From Accumulibacter sp003538495 (lineage in GTDB: Bacteria > Pseudomonadota > Gammaproteobacteria > Burkholderiales > Rhodocyclaceae), in the NCBI RefSeq assembly GCF_029255145.1, contig NZ_JAPUVQ010000112.1, positions 4,090 through 68,089 of the forward strand: DNA of 64,000 nt, in the 5' to 3' direction. The position numbers and the translations under genes are program-made. Positions 12,301 to 27,300 of this stretch are shown here, one piece after another (within the stretch, counting starts at the first letter, position 1; each line of letters begins with the position of its first letter). The notes beneath the pieces were generated by a model. That model ran no database searches. It was not told the origin of the DNA and saw only the letters and a list, made by a program, of their open reading frames with translations.

Positions 12301-15300
12301 CTGAGCGTGGCGCAGATCACGGCGCCGGATCACGCGATCGGCGGCGCAAGTATCGAGATCGGCTGGCTGGTCCGCAACGACGGCGAAGCGGCCAGCGACC
12401 TGGCGCTGTGGAACGACCGAATCGTTCTCTCGTCCGACGACCTTCTCGATGCTGGCGATATCGTCGTCGCCGCCACCGTCCCGCACGCCGGCGTGCTGAC
12501 ACCGGGCCAGGCCTATCTCGCCGGGCGCAGCGTGACGCTGCCGGCGATGCTCGCCGGCGACTACTTCGTGATCGTCGACACCGACACCGAGCGCCGGCTT
12601 GCCGAGAACGGCCGGACCGCCAACAACAGCGCGGCCAGCGCGGCGCGACTGCACATCGGCCAGGCGCCGGCAGCGGATCTGGCGGTCGCCAACGTGGTCG
12701 GACCGACGGCGCTGCAACCGGGCCAGACCGGGACCATCAGCTACACCACCAGCAACCTTGGCACCCTGGACGCCGTCAAGCCCTGGCGCGACCGCCTCTA
12801 TCTCGATCAAGGCGCGGCCGGACTGCTGGAAGTGGGCAGCGTCGCCAACTCGGCGCCGCTGGCGGCGGGTGCCGCCGCAAACCGCAGCCTGACCTTCACA
12901 CTGCCCGCTGCCACCGCCGAAGGCAAGTTCCGCTGGCTGGTGATCGTCGACGCCGACGACACGATTGCCGAGCCGGCAGCGGACAACAACCACGCCGCTT
13001 CGGCGGCAACGGTCAGCATCGTTCGCAGCGACCTGGGGGTGAGCAGCCTGAGCGCCGCGAACAGCGTGCAGTCCGGATCGCCGCTGCATGTCGAATGGTC
13101 CGTGCGCAATAGCGGTGCTGTCGCGCTGGGGAGCTGGAGCGACCGTGTCTTCCTGATCCGCAATGGCGTAGTGCAGCCGTTCGCCGAGGTAGCGCGCAGC
13201 GGCCCGCTGGATGCTGGCGCGAGCTATGCGGCCAGCGCCGAACTGCTGGTACCGGTCGACTTCTTCGGCGCCTACGAGGTAGCCGTCGTCACCGATGCCG
13301 ACACGGCCCTCGCTGACCGCAGCCGCGGCAACAATCGCCTGGCGGCGCCGCTGACCGTCCTCCTGGCACCGTCCGTCGACCTGGTCGTCGACGAGCTGAC
13401 ACTGAGTCCCGCGGGTCCTCTGCAGCCTGGCGAGCTGGTCACCGCCGGCTGGCTGACCAGCAACCTGGGAACCAGGGCGCTCGAACAGACGTGGAGCGAA
13501 CACCTCGAATTGCGCAATCTGGAAACCGCCAGCGTCGTAGCCACCATCGACCTGGCCGGCGGCGCTTCGCTCGCCGCCGGCGCCAGCCGCCCCGGCAGCG
13601 TCCAGTTTCTCTGGCCGCAAGGTGTCGAGGCTGCCGGGCGCTTCTCGCTGCGAGTCATCACCGACGCCGGTGCGCAGATCGCCGAAGCCAACCCCGGCGG
13701 CAGCGCCGAGACCAACAATACGGCCGAACTGTTTCGCGTCACCGGCCCGGATCTGCTGGTCAGAAATCTGCACGCCGAGGCAGCCGAGGCGGCAGGGTTG
13801 CAGGCCGGCGGCGTACTGAACATCGCCTGGGAAGACGGGAATGACGGCGGCAGTGCCGCCGACACGGCATTCATGGAAAGGATCATCGTCAGGAATCTCG
13901 AAAGCGGCCAGATCATTCTCGATACCGATCTGCGCTTCGACCCGCTGGCCGAAGTCGGCGGTTCGCCAGGCAGCGCCTTGCGCCCCGGCGAGAGCCGCCA
14001 GCGCGCCTTCAGCTTCACATTGCCCGAGGGACTCAAGGGCAGCGGCCGGATCGCGATCAGCGTCACCGCCGACCAGAGCCTGACCGGCGCCGGAGTGGTT
14101 TTCGAGACCAACGCCAGCAGCAACGCCGAGAGCAACAACGGCGCCAGCGTGCAGGTGATCTCGGCGGCCAGGGACTATCCCGACCTGCGCGTCGAGATGG
14201 CGAGCGCGCCTCAGAGCGTCGTCGGCGGCGAGTTCGCCGAGATTACCTGGCGCGTCGGAAACCACGGCACGGTCGACGCGGGCGGTAGCTGGACCGACCA
14301 ACTGATCTTCAGCAAGGATCCGCTGATCGGCAACACCGACGACCTGGTGATCGGCAGCATCCGCCACCCGGGAGTCCTGCGTGTTGGCGAGAGCTACACG
14401 CAGGCGCTGTCGGTACGTATCCCGATCCGCAGCGCCGGCTATTACACGCTTGGCGTGCGTACCGACAGCGGCGCCGAGGCCGAACCCGACCCCGCCGGCG
14501 ACAACCTCGGGAGTACGGGTTCCGTCAACCTGATCGCGCCGGTAGTCGACCTGGCGGTGGTCGCTGTCAGCGCACCGGACAGCGCGGGCAGCGGCGAAGA
14601 GCTGCCGATTTCCTGGGACGTGCTCAATGTCGGCAACGCGACGACCGTTCAGGCGCAGTGGAACGACCGCGTCACGCTGTCATCGGACACGACGCCGAGC
14701 AGCGACGACATCGTCCTCGCCGGGTCGCTGGTCCATGACGGCGCGCTCGGACCCGGGCAGGGCTATCGCCGGCAGGCGACGCTGAAGCTGCCGCGAGACC
14801 TCGCCGGCGACTACTTCGTTGTCGTCGAAACGAACAGCAATCGCGGTGTCGGCGAAAACGGCATGACCACCACCAACAACACCACCGCCAGCGCGGCGCC
14901 TCTTCGCGTCAACCTGACGCCGACTCCGGACCTGAGTGTCGACGACGTGCTTGGGCCCAGCGCGCTGCGACCCGGTGATCAGGCCAGCGTCAGCTATACG
15001 GTCAGCAATTCCGGCGAAGCGCCAACCGCCGGCGCCTGGCGCGATCGCATCTATCTGGAGGACGGCAGCGGCGGACTGCGCGAAGTCGCCAGCGTCTTCA
15101 ACAGCGCGGCACTCGCGGCTGGCAGCAGCGTCACACGGACCGCCTCCTTCACCCTACCGGCGTCGCTGCCCGAAGGCCAATGGCGCTGGCTGGTCAGGAC
15201 CGACGCCGACGACAGGCTCTACGAGCGCGGCGCCGAGGACAACAACCAGGCGCGGGCGGCCGCCCCGCTGCAACTCGCCCGTATCGACCTGTCCCTGACC

Positions 15301-18300
15301 ACGCTCAACGCGGCGGCGATCACCGCGTCAGGCAATACGCTGCACGTCGAATGGAGCGTCCGCAACGATGGCGGCGTCGCCCTCGGCAGCTGGACCGACC
15401 AGATCTTCCTGGCACGCGCCGGCGTGACTTACAAGTTCGCCGACGTCACCCACAGCGGCCCGCTGGCGACCGGCGAGATCTATGACGCCGCTGCCGACCT
15501 CGCGATCCCGCTCGATTTTTCCGGCGACTACGAGCTGAGCGTGGTCAGCGATGGCGGTAACGCCCTCGACGACCGCGGTCGCAGCAACAATCGCGCGCTC
15601 GCCACCGTCACGGTGGATCTCTCGCCCTACGCCGACCTGGCAGTCAGCGGGCTGACCGCGCCGCAGACCGTGATCGCCGACCCGGCGACCCTGGGCGTGG
15701 CGTGGACGGTGAGCAACGTGGGAAGCGGCGCGGGCAGTTCGAGCAGCTGGACCGACCGCGTGCTGCTCTCGCGCGACGACATTCCGGGCAATGCCGACGA
15801 CCAGGTCATCGGCGAGTTCCGCCACGACGGCGCGCTGGCCGTCGGCGAAGCGTACAGCCGCGCCGAGCAAATCGTCCTCGCGGCGAGGAGCAGCGGCCGC
15901 TTCCAGTTGTTCGTCGTCAGCGACGCGCGCGGCGAAGTCTTCGAGAACCACGCGGAGACCAACAACGTCGGGCGCGTCGCGCACGCCGTCGACGTGATGC
16001 CCGTCGCCTACGCCGACCTGCAGGTCGCTTCGCTGACCACCGAAGGCGTCGCCGCCAGTGGCCAGCCGCTGGCGCTGACCTGGGAAGTGGTCAATCAGGG
16101 AATCGGCAGCACCGACACTGGCGAGTGGTCGGATCAGGTCTGGCTCAGCCGCAACGCCGACGGCAGCGACATCGTCGCGCAGTTCGGTTCGGCCCGCCAC
16201 ATCGGCCAGCTGGCGGTCGGCGACCGCTACAGTCGGCGCATCGAAGTGACGCTGCCGGTGGGGATCAGCGGCCCCCACTACCTCAACGTCCGTACCGGCG
16301 GCCCCTTCGAGTTCGTCTTTACCAACAACAACTCCCGCAGCTCGCTGGCTCTGCCGGTACAACTCTCGCCTTCGCCGGACCTGCGCGTCGACAGCATTAG
16401 CGCGCCGGCCAGCGCGCACGAAGGGGCGCTGGTCGACGTCTCGTGGACCGTCGTCAATCAGGGCGACGCCGACGCCGCCGGGAGTTGGGTCGACAGCGTC
16501 TGGCTGCTGCCGGCGAGCGGCAGCACCGCACCGGTCGTCCTCGGCCACTTCGTCAGCGAGCGCAGCCTGGCGGCGGGAATCCACTACACGCGCACCGAGC
16601 AGCTGCGCCTGCCGCAGAAGATCGAAGGGCTGTATCGCCTCAAGGTGATCACCAACGCCAATCTCGGCAACAGTCCTGCCAACACGGCGGGCAGCATCGG
16701 CGAGCAGATCTACGAGCACGGCGCGGCAGGCCAGAACAACGCGCTGGTGGCCGCCGAAACGACCGCCATCGGCCTCAACGACCGACCCGACCTGCGCGTG
16801 GTCAGCGCCATCGTCCCCGAACACGTCACCGCCGGGACCGCCACCGCCATCCGCTACACGATCAGCAACCTCGGCACGGCGGTTGCCAGCGGCCGCTGGA
16901 CCGACAAGGTCTACCTCTCGCTCGACGCCACGCCGAGCGCCGACGACCGGCTGCTTGGCACTGTGGCCAACGCCGGCGCACTGGCGCCCGGCGAAAGCTA
17001 CGCCAGCGAAAGCGCACCCTTCGCGATCCCGATCCGGATGCGAGGCGACGCTTACCTGATCGTCGTCGCCGACGGCAATCTCCAGGTCGACGAGTATCCG
17101 AACGAAGCCAACAACGTCCGGGCGACGCACCTCACGGTCGACCCGGTAGCCTTCGCCGACCTGGTCACCAGCGACGTCGTCGCCCCGGACCAGGGCGTGC
17201 ACGGCGCCAGCATCGACGTCCGCTATCAGGTCACCAACCACGGCAGCCAGACGACACGTGGCGAATCGGCGGCGCTCAACAGCTGGACCGACACCATCTG
17301 GCTGGCCCGCGACCAGCGGCGACCGGGCGCTTACAAGGGCGATGTCCTGCTCGGCTCGTTTACCCATCTCGGTCATCTCGCCGTCGGCGACAGCTACCTC
17401 GGCAATGTCCACGTCACGCTGCCCGACGCGCTGCGCTCGGGCGAGTATTTCGTCACCGTCTGGAGCGACACCTACGATGTCATCCTCGAAGACACGCTGG
17501 CGACGCAGATCAATCCGGCCGACCCCAGCCAAGTCGACAACAACAACTACCTGGCGCGACCGATCAGCGTTCTCGGGATCACTCCGCCCGACCTGCTGGT
17601 CAGCGAGGTCGTCGCGCCGGAAGCCGCAGCGGCTGGCGACAATTACAGCTTCAGCTACAGCGTCCAGAACCGCGGCGACGCCTTCCACGGGAGCTGGACC
17701 GATTCGGTTTATCTGACCGACAACGCCGACTGGAACGCTGCCCGCGAGGTCTGGCACCTCGCCGACTTTCGCCAGACCCGCGCCCTCGGTTTCGGCGAGG
17801 GCTACACCGTCAGCCAGACGCTGCTGCTCGCGCCGTCGGTCACCGGCCGCTACCTGATCGTCCGCAGCGACAGCGACGCGCGCGTTGGCGAGTCGGACGA
17901 AAGCAACAACGCCCGGGCCAAGGCCTCGCTGGTCAGCGCCCAGGCCGCCGACCTGCGGGTCACCGACATCCAGACCGAGCCGAGCAATTTCTCGGGCGAG
18001 GAAACGACCGTCAGCTGGACGGTCCACAACTTCGGCGCCGCGGTCTGGGTGGGAACGCGCAACTGGGTCGACAGCGTCTACCTCAGCCGCGACCCGACCT
18101 TCATCGCCGAGCGGGCGACCGCGCTCGGCAGCTTGGTGCACGCCAATATCGGTGGTCTCGCCGCCAACGCCAGTTATACCAGTTCGGCGAAACTGCGCTT
18201 GCCCGCCGGAGCCGATGGTCCGTATTACATTTACGTGATCACCGACGCCGAAAGCGCAACTGACAACGGGGATCCGGGAACGCGCCGCGCCCGATCGGAG

Positions 18301-21300
18301 TTGTGGCCGAGCGGCGACCTGGCCGGCGCCAGCGCCTGGTACGCCGGCGCCAACCAGCAGCCGGGCAGCGTCTTTGAAGGCCCCCGAAACGACAACAACC
18401 TCGGTCGCGCGGCGCTGGCGATCAGTTATCGCGAACCCGATCTGCAAGTCGACCAGATCGTTCTCTCCGAACCCCAGGCCTTGTCGGGACGGCCGCTGAC
18501 GATCACCTGGAGCGTAAGCAATCGCGGCGGACGCGAAACGCGCACCAGCAACTGGCTCGACGGCGTCTACCTCTCGCGCGACGCTTCGCTCGATTACAGC
18601 GACCATGCGCTCAAGACCCATGTCGTCCAACTGCAGGACAACAGCCAGCCAAAAACGCTCAAACCCGGCGAATCGTATACCGCGTCGGCGAGCGTGACAC
18701 TTCCCGAATCGATCAGCGGCGACTTCCACGTCCTGGTCAAGACCGACACCGCCGTCTTGCGCAACCCGTCGCCCGGCGAACGCAGCAGCATCCGCGAGGG
18801 ACTGGCGACGCTGGCGCGTTATGGCGACCTCGCCGGGGCGGTCAGGGAATTCGCCGACGAAGGCAACAACCTCTCCTCGGCGCCGCTGGCGATCAGCCTG
18901 GCGACGCCGCCCGACCTGCAGGTCGTCGAGGTGACCGCGCCCGACTCCGTGCTGGCCGGGCAGGAGTTCAAGATCAGCTATCGCGTCGTCAATGCCGGCG
19001 GCGATACACCCGCTGACCAGGGTCGCTGGTACGACCTGGCCTACCTGTCCCGCGACCGCTTCCTGGACCTCAAACAGGACCGCTATCTCGGCTACCTTGA
19101 ACACTCCGGTGGCCTCGGCTCTGGCGGCAGCTACGACGCCAGCCTGCGCGTCAGCGCCCCACAGCAACTCGCTGGCCCCTACTACATCTTCGTCGTCAGC
19201 GACCCGGCGCGCGCCTGGGGCGGCGGCGAATACGGCAAGGTGCGCGAATTCGGCCACGAGCAGAACAACGCCGCGGCCGCGGCGCAGCCGCTGCTGATCG
19301 AGATTCCACCGCCGGCCGACCTGGTCGTCAGTCACGTCGTCGTGCCGGCCAGCGCCGGCGTCGGCGACCCGATTCGCATCGACTACACGATCACCAACGC
19401 TTCCAGCAACCCGGCCCGCGGACGCTGGACCGACGCCGTCTATCTCTCCGCCGACAACGAATGGGACCTCGGCGACCTGCTGCTCGGCAAGGTCGATCAT
19501 TCGGGCGGCGCCGGCGGCCTCGCTGCCAACGGCAGCTACGACGGCACTCTCAACGCATCGCTGCCACCGCTCAAGGACGGCAACTGGCGGGTGATCGTCC
19601 GCCCGGACCTGTACGACGAAGTCGTCGAAGGTACCATCAGCTACTCGGCGGCGGGGCCCGGCCTGCCGCCTGGCGAGGCCAACAACCGCACGGCTTCAGG
19701 TGCGACGCTGCAGGTCAGCGTCCCCGAGATACACGTCGGGGCACCACTGAGCACGACCATGAGCCCGGGTCAGGCGCGGCTCTACAGAGTCGCTGTCGCC
19801 GCCGGTGAAACGCTGCGCCTTGGTCTCGACGCGGCTGCCGACGAAGGCAACAATGAACTGTATCTGCGTTACGGCGAGGTCCCCAGCGGCTACGCCTTCG
19901 ATGCCGCTTACGACCGGCCGCTGTCGGCCGATCAGGAGGTCTGGCTGCCGAGCACGCAGGCCGGCGACTACTATCTCCTCGTTCGTTCGCGGCAAGGCGT
20001 TGCCAGTTCGCCGGTGACGCTGCGCGCCGACCTGCTGCCGCTGTCGATCACCCGCATCAGCCCGGACCACGGTGGCAGCGGCGACGATGAACACCGCTGG
20101 GTCAGCTTCGACATCCACGGCGCGCACTTCAAGCCCGGCGCGCTGGTCAAGCTGACGCGCCCGGGCGTCTACGAGGCCGAGCCCGATCGCTGGCAGGTAC
20201 TCGACGCGACACACATTCGTGCGGTTTTCGACCTGCGCCGCGCGCCGCTCGGTCTCTACGACCTGACGGTGATCAATCCCGACGGCCAGCGGGTCACCGA
20301 AGCGCAGCGCCTTCTCGTCGAGCGCGGAATCGAAGCCGACGTGACCATCGGCATCGGCGGCCCGCGCAGCCTCGCTCCCGGCGAGAACGGACTGTACAGC
20401 GTCTCGCTGCAAAGCCTGAGCAACGTCGACACCCCCTACGTGCGTTTCGACTTCGGCGTTCCCGAAATGGGTTACAGCGACGAGGTGCTCAACGGCATCT
20501 CCCTGCCCTACCTGGCCGTCGGCAGCGGCGTCGGCGGTCGCCCCGATGGCGCGACGGTCGACGCCGCCGGCAACACGCAAGGCTACGGCCCGACGCCGAC
20601 CACCGGCACCAGCCGCCCGGACATCCCCTGGGCCAGTCTCGACAGCGTGCTGAACCGCGACGGCGTGAACCTGGTGCCGGGCTACGCGCTCGACCTTGCG
20701 GCCGGTGGCTACGCCGGTATGAGCTTCAACGTCCAGACCTACCCGGGGCTGGCCGAATGGCTGGCCTGGGATTTCGAGGGCTTGCGCGACAGGCTCTACG
20801 CGCTGCGCCCCGAATGGCAGCAACAGGGATTGCTCGACGGCGGCGTCGAGGACCTCGACCGGATCGCCAGCGGGCTGGCGAAGAAGTTCCAGTCGAGGGT
20901 GCCGGAAGTGCACCTGCTGGACATCGAGTCACTGGCGATGCCTTTCCGCTTCAACCTCGCCGGCGCGGCGACGCCGCTGACGCGCGACGAATTCATCGCC
21001 GAACAGGTCGAACACGCGGCCCGGTTACGTACCGCCATCCTCGCCGACACGGCGGCGCCGGCCAGCCTGGCGGCGCTTGCCGCCGACCTCGGGCAGTGGG
21101 TCGCCGGCTGGCTGGGCGCGCTCGAATCGGCCGGCTTGCTGCGCCCGCTCGACCAGGCACCGCCGATCCGCGCCGGCACCAGGGTCGTCAGCCTGACCAG
21201 CACGCTGGCCACCGGCATCCTGCTTGCGCGCGGCGGCGAGAGCTATCGCACGCAGGGCGACCTGCTCGGCTTCTTTGCCACCGTCCAGCAGTGGTACGGC

Positions 21301-24300
21301 GAGACCGCCAGACGCTCTGGCGACCCGCAGGCGGCGATGGCGCCGGTCGACTACCTCGAAATACGGCAAGCGCTTGCCGGCAGCGTCGAAATCCCGGTAC
21401 CGGCGATGGCCGAGCGCGCCGATTACGACCGGCACGCGACGCAGGCAACGCACTTCATCAATTTCAACGTCTTCGCCGGCAGCCGCAGCGAGCTCGAATA
21501 CCTGCGCCACATCGGCGTCCTCGACGCCGACTTCAATCCCGTTCCAGGTCAGGCGCTCGACCTGACGCGCTACCTGCAGCAGGCCGCCAGCGAATCGACG
21601 GCGTCAGCGGCGCTGCTCAGCGTGCGCGGCCCGCAAGCGGGGCTCGGCACCGACGGCAACTCCTACGTTCCGGCGGCAACACCGCTGCCTTACACGGTCA
21701 ACTTCAGCAACCCCGGCGAAACGCCGGCGGGACAGCTGCGTCTGGTGACGCAACTCGACGCCGGTCTCGATGCGCGCTCGTTCCGGCTTGGCGACCTCAA
21801 GGTCGGCGAGATCAACGTCCATCTCCCGGCCGGCCGCGGCAGCTTCCAGGGCGACTTCGACTTCAGCGGCAGCAAGGGCTTCGTCCTGCGCGTCAGCGCC
21901 GGCATCGACGTCTCCAGCGCCACCGCTACCTGGCTGCTGCAAGCGATCGATCCGCAGACCGGCGAAGTGCTGCGCGACGCGACGCGCGGCCTGCTCGCCA
22001 GCTCGCCGGGTACCTCAGCCGGCAGCCCGGCCAGCGCCGGGCAGCGGAGCGGCTCGCTCGCGTACACCGTCAGCGCCCGCGACGACATCGTTTCGGGCGT
22101 CGATATGGTGGCGAGCGCGCGGCTGTTCATCGACCAGGCGCCGCCGATCGACAGCGACAGCGCCGTCGTCAGGCTCGACGCCCGCGCCCCGCGAACGACC
22201 CTGACGGTCGCCGCGCTTGGCGAGAACGCCGAGGGCGCGCCGGCCTTCGACCTTCGCTGGCACGCCGACGAGCACGAGGGTGCTGGCAGCGGCGTCAAGT
22301 CGGTGACGATCTACGTCGCCGAAGACGGCGGCGACTTCCGCATCTGGCAGCGCCAGGTCGACCCGGCGGTCGGTCAGGCGATCTTCACCGGCGCGCCCGC
22401 AAGCGGCGGCGGCGGCGGTGGCAAGCGCTACGAGTTCCTCGCCGTCGCCACCGACCGTGCCGGCAACCGCGAAGCCGCTTCGCTGGCCAACGCCATCGTC
22501 CCCGACGACGGCGCGCGCCAGGAGATCCTTGACGCCCTCGGGGTCAACGAGTCGCTGCTGCCGACCGCCGAGGTGCCGCAGGCGACCGCCGACCGCAGCT
22601 ATCCGGCCAACGCGCTGTTTGCCGACGCTTCGCGGCAGCTTCCCGGACAGGTCGCCAGCACGCAGCTCGCCGACCTGCGTTCGGTGCTCGCGCCGTTCAC
22701 GCTGCGCGCCTTCACCCAGGGCTACGCCGCCAGCGACGCCGACATCGGCGCGCAGGCACTGGTCGAGATGCCCGACCACAGTTTCCTGTTCAGCGCCGGC
22801 GCCGAACGCAACCAGGTCTTCCAGGTCGGCAAGAATGGCAACGAGTCAGGCGACATCCGCGGCAACACCCGGACAACGCCTTTGTTTGCGGTTGACGCGC
22901 CGATTGTCGACCTGGCGGTCGATCGCCTGGGCCAGCTGTGGGTGCTGACCGGCGCCGAACTGCTGCTGGTCGACGCGGCCAGCGGCCAGGTGATCGAACG
23001 TCAGCGGGGCCCGGGCGGCGACCCCCTGACGCACGCGCTGGCGATCGACCCGGTCAGCGGCGAGATCTACGTATCGTCGGGCAAGGGAATCGAAGTCTTC
23101 AATCCCGCCGCCGACGTTCCGACCCGCGCCTGGCGGCACTTCAGCAGCCAGCGCGTCGGCGACCTCGCCTTCGCTCCGGACGGCCGCCTGTGGGGTGTCA
23201 AGTGGACCGGCAGCGAGATCGTCGGCGAACAGCTACAGGCCAGCGGCGAGATCATCAGCTTCCCGCTCGCCGGCCGCTCCGCCGGCCGTGCGGAACTCGA
23301 ATTCCGCCTCGCCGGCGAGATCGACAGCATCGCTTTCGGCGCCAGCGCAACGCCGCTCGAAGGCCTGCTGATCGCGTCGAGCACGCCGCGCCAGCGCGCG
23401 GTCCTCGACGGCGCCGCAGCCACGCCGCACCAGTCGCCACTGTGGATGATCGAACTGGCCAGCCGGCAGGTGCTCCAGGTAGCCGGCGGCGGCACCCGCG
23501 GCGAGAGCGTCGTCGCTACCGCCGATGGCCGCATCCTGCTCGCCCAGACGACGCGCATCGACGAGATCGCGCCGCGTAGCGCGCCGCTGGTCAAGGCGAT
23601 CACCATCCCGGATGGCGCGCTGCTGCCGCTGCCGATCGACCGGATCGGCGTCGTCTTCGATCAGGCGATGTGGCTGGGCGCCGACGGCACGGTGGATTCC
23701 GACCCACGCAGCGTACTCGACCCGGCCAACTTCACGCTCACCTTGGTCGGCGCCAACGCCGGTGCGCAGCGCAGCCCGCAGACCATCCGCTGGGACGCGG
23801 CAACACGCACCGCCTGGCTCGAAGTCGGCGGCCTGGCCGCCGGCCGCTACGACCTGACGATCGCCGGCGGCGTGCAAAGCGCGACCGAAACACCGCTGGG
23901 CGACAGTTATTCGAGCCGCTTCACCGCGCTGGTCGACCTGAGCAGCGCGCTGCAACTGAGCTTCGCCGACACCCGCGCCAACCGCGCCACCGGCGAGCTC
24001 AGCTACGACGTCAGCGTGACCAATGTCGGCAGCGAAGCGATCCACGGGCCGCTGCTCCTGCTGCTCGACCCCGGCCGCGACTTCGTCGACGCCATTGCCA
24101 ACGCGCAGCACGGCGAAGCGGCGCAGGCCGGACTGTGGACCATCGACCTCGGCGCCGCGCTGCAGGCCCTCGGCGGCAAGCTGGCCGCCGGCGCGACGAT
24201 CGCCGGCCAGACCGTCAGACTGACGCCGGCCAGCGAACTGGCGTTGCACGCCGGTCTCGCCGACCTGTTGAAGGCCAGCCTCGGCCATGGCGTGTACGCG

Positions 24301-27300
24301 CTCCCGCTCGACAACCTGCCGCCGACCCTGGGCGTCGCCGGACTGCTCGACGGCGAAGTGCTGCCGCCAGCGACCGCCGGCCAGGCGTGGAGCGCGGAGA
24401 TCGAGGCGATCGACGCCGACGGCGAACGCTTCTGGTGGCAAGTCGTCGCGGCGCCGGCCGGCGTGACGCTGACCCCGGCGCCGACAATCGCTTCGGCGGC
24501 CGACGGCCAACACGCACTGGCGACGCTGCACTGGACGCCGTTGGCCAGCGGCGACGACAGCGCCGACGCCGACACGCGCATCGTCGTGCGCGTTCACGAC
24601 AGCCGCGGTGGCGCCGCCTTGCACAGCTTCCGCGTGCCGGTGATCGGTGGCAACCACGCGCCGCTCATCGACGGTGCTGTCGACCGCGGCCTCGCCGAAG
24701 GCGAAACGCTCGCGATGCCGCTGCTCGCCACCGATGCCGACGGCGACCGGCTGACGCTGGCGATCCGCAAGCTGCCCGCCGGCGCCAGTTTCGACGCCGC
24801 CAGCGGCGTCCTGAGCTGGACGCCGGGCTACGACCAGGCCGGCGTTTGGGATGGCATCACGGTCGTCGCCAGCGACGGCAAGACCACCTCCAGCCGGTCG
24901 TTCACGATCACCGTCGACCACGGCCACCCGCGACCGACGCTGGCTGCCGTCGCCCCGCAGAACCTGCGCGAAGGCGACGCCTGGGCACTGCAGCTCGCCG
25001 CCGGCCTACCCGGCATCACCGCCGGCAGCGCGCAGCCCGACGGCAGCACGCTCAGCCTCGAATACGGCGCGCGCTGGCTGCCCGCTGGCGCGACGCTCGA
25101 CCCGCAGAGCGGCTGGCTGGCCTGGACACCGGGTTTCGACCAGCACGGCAGCTACCGCGTGCCGCTCACGCTCGTCGCCACCTGGACCACCCTCGCCGGC
25201 GAAACGAGCCAGACCAGCGTCAGCCGCGAGATCGTCCTCGAAGTCGCCAACGCCAACGGCGCGCCGCTCTTCGACGCCGCCGAGACCTGGCGGGTGCTCG
25301 AAGGCCAGCCGCTGCGGATTGGCGTCTTCGCCTTCGATCCCGACAACCCGGCGTTCGCAGCCCGCATCCGCCCGCGGCCGGGCGCCGAGGCGATCGGACC
25401 GGAAAGCAGCGCGCCGACCGTCAGCTACCAGCTCAACGGCCTGCCGGCAGGCGCCAGCTTCGACGCCGAGACGATGGAGGTGGTGTGGACGCCCGATTAC
25501 ACGCAGGCCGGCAGCTACAGCGTGGTAGTCACCGCCACCGACGATGGCGACGGCAGCGGCCCCCCCGCGGTCAGCCAATTGCTGCTGCCGATCGTGGTCA
25601 ACAACGCCAACCGCGCGCCGCGGATCGGCGACCTCGGCAACGCCTTCGTCGACGCCGGCGGGGTCATCGAAATCCCGTTCAGCGTCGGCGACGTTGACGG
25701 CAATTCGGTCGCGCTGACGATCAGCGGCTTGCCGCGCTTCGCGAGCTACACGCAGGCGCCGGCGTCTGGCCCCGGCCAGATCGACGGCAGCATCCGCTTC
25801 GCGCCCGGCGCGGGCGATCGCGGCGATTATCCGATCACCATTACCGCCAGCGACGACGGCGACGGTGATGCCACGCAGGTGCTCGGCGCCGCGCGGTCCT
25901 TCGTGCTCACCGTGCGCAGCCTCAGCGAAGCGCCGGTGATCGCCGCGCCGCGCCAGGTCGTCGCGCTGGTCGGCCAGCCGCTGTGGGTGGCGGTGATCGC
26001 CAGCGATCTCGATCAGGACCCGCTGGACTGGACCACCAGCGGCCTGCCGCTCGGCGCCGAGTTGATCCCGGGAACGCAGTACGGGCACGCCACGCTGCGC
26101 TGGACGCCGACCGCCGACGACCTCGGCAGCCGCGATGTCGAACTGATCGTCACCGACAGCGGCCTGCCGCCGCAGGGCGCCGGCTTCAGCAATCCCGAAC
26201 AGCCGCTGCCCAACGAGACGCGGCACACACTGCGCATCGTCGTTCGCGCCGACAACGCCGCTCCGGAAGTGCTCGGCGTCCTGGTCAACGGCCAGCCAGT
26301 CGCCACCGCCGCCGGCGGCGGCGCCTTGCGCATCGCCGCCAGCGAAGGCGATCCGCTCGAATTCGAGGTCTTCGCGCACGACAGCGACGCCGACCTGCTC
26401 GACTGGCGAGTCGCCGGCCTGCCGCGCGGCATGCTGTTCACCGCCGATGGCAATCGCGCCGTTCTGACCTGGACGCCCGACGCATTCGCCGCCCAGGACG
26501 GCAACGACCCGAGCCAGACACCCGGACTGTGGCGGCTGACGCTCACCGCCAGTGACGGCATGGCCGAGTTCAGCCGGCTGGTCGAGATCACCGTGGCCAA
26601 CGTCAACCAGGCGCCGCGTATCCTGCCGATGCCGCTGCAGCTGATCGACGAAGGCGAAACGCTGGCCTTCACGCTCGTCGCCGCCGACCCCGACCGCGAC
26701 GCCGTGCAACTAAGCCTGGTCCATGACCAGAACACCCCGGCCGGCGTCTCTTTCAACGCTGCCAGCGGCCGCTTCGAGTGGACGCCGGACCAGAGCGTCG
26801 TCGACAACCGCAGCGCCGACGACCAGCCGTACGGTTTCACCTTCCGCGCCACCGACGGGCACCCCGGCGCCAACGTGCCGGCGACGCTGACCGTGCAGGC
26901 GCGGGTGTTCGACGTCAACCGCCGACCCCGGATCAGCGCCAGCAACCACGCGGTCGTCATCGGCGACAGCCTGAGCATCCCGGTGGTCTTCGGCGGCGCG
27001 AGCAATGGCATCGCTGTTTCGGACCCCGACGGGGCAAGCCAGACCGCCGCGCTCGCCATCAGCTTCAGCGGCCTGCCCGCGGGCGCCAGCTACGACGCGC
27101 AGCAGCAGCGCCTCGACTGGACCCCCGGCCCCGGCCAGCTTGGCGACTACACGGTGACCGCCTGGGTCAGCGACGGCCGGCCGCGTAACGCCACGACCTC
27201 GGCGGCCTTCAACCTGCGGGTGGTCGCCGACGCGACCGCCAACGCGCCGAAGATCCTGGTGTCGACTACCCCGAGCGCACCGGCCGTCCCCGGCCAGAGC

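Noticed and set aside
15328..19500. Very long open frame on the minus strand (about 1390 codons) inside the giant gene
   Set aside because: It is a compositional shadow: in G+C-rich repeats the opposite strand rarely meets stops. Its translation shows no domain, while the plus strand shows ordered CARDB repeats. Similar shadows at 7942-11232 and 3273-5939 were rejected for the same reason.
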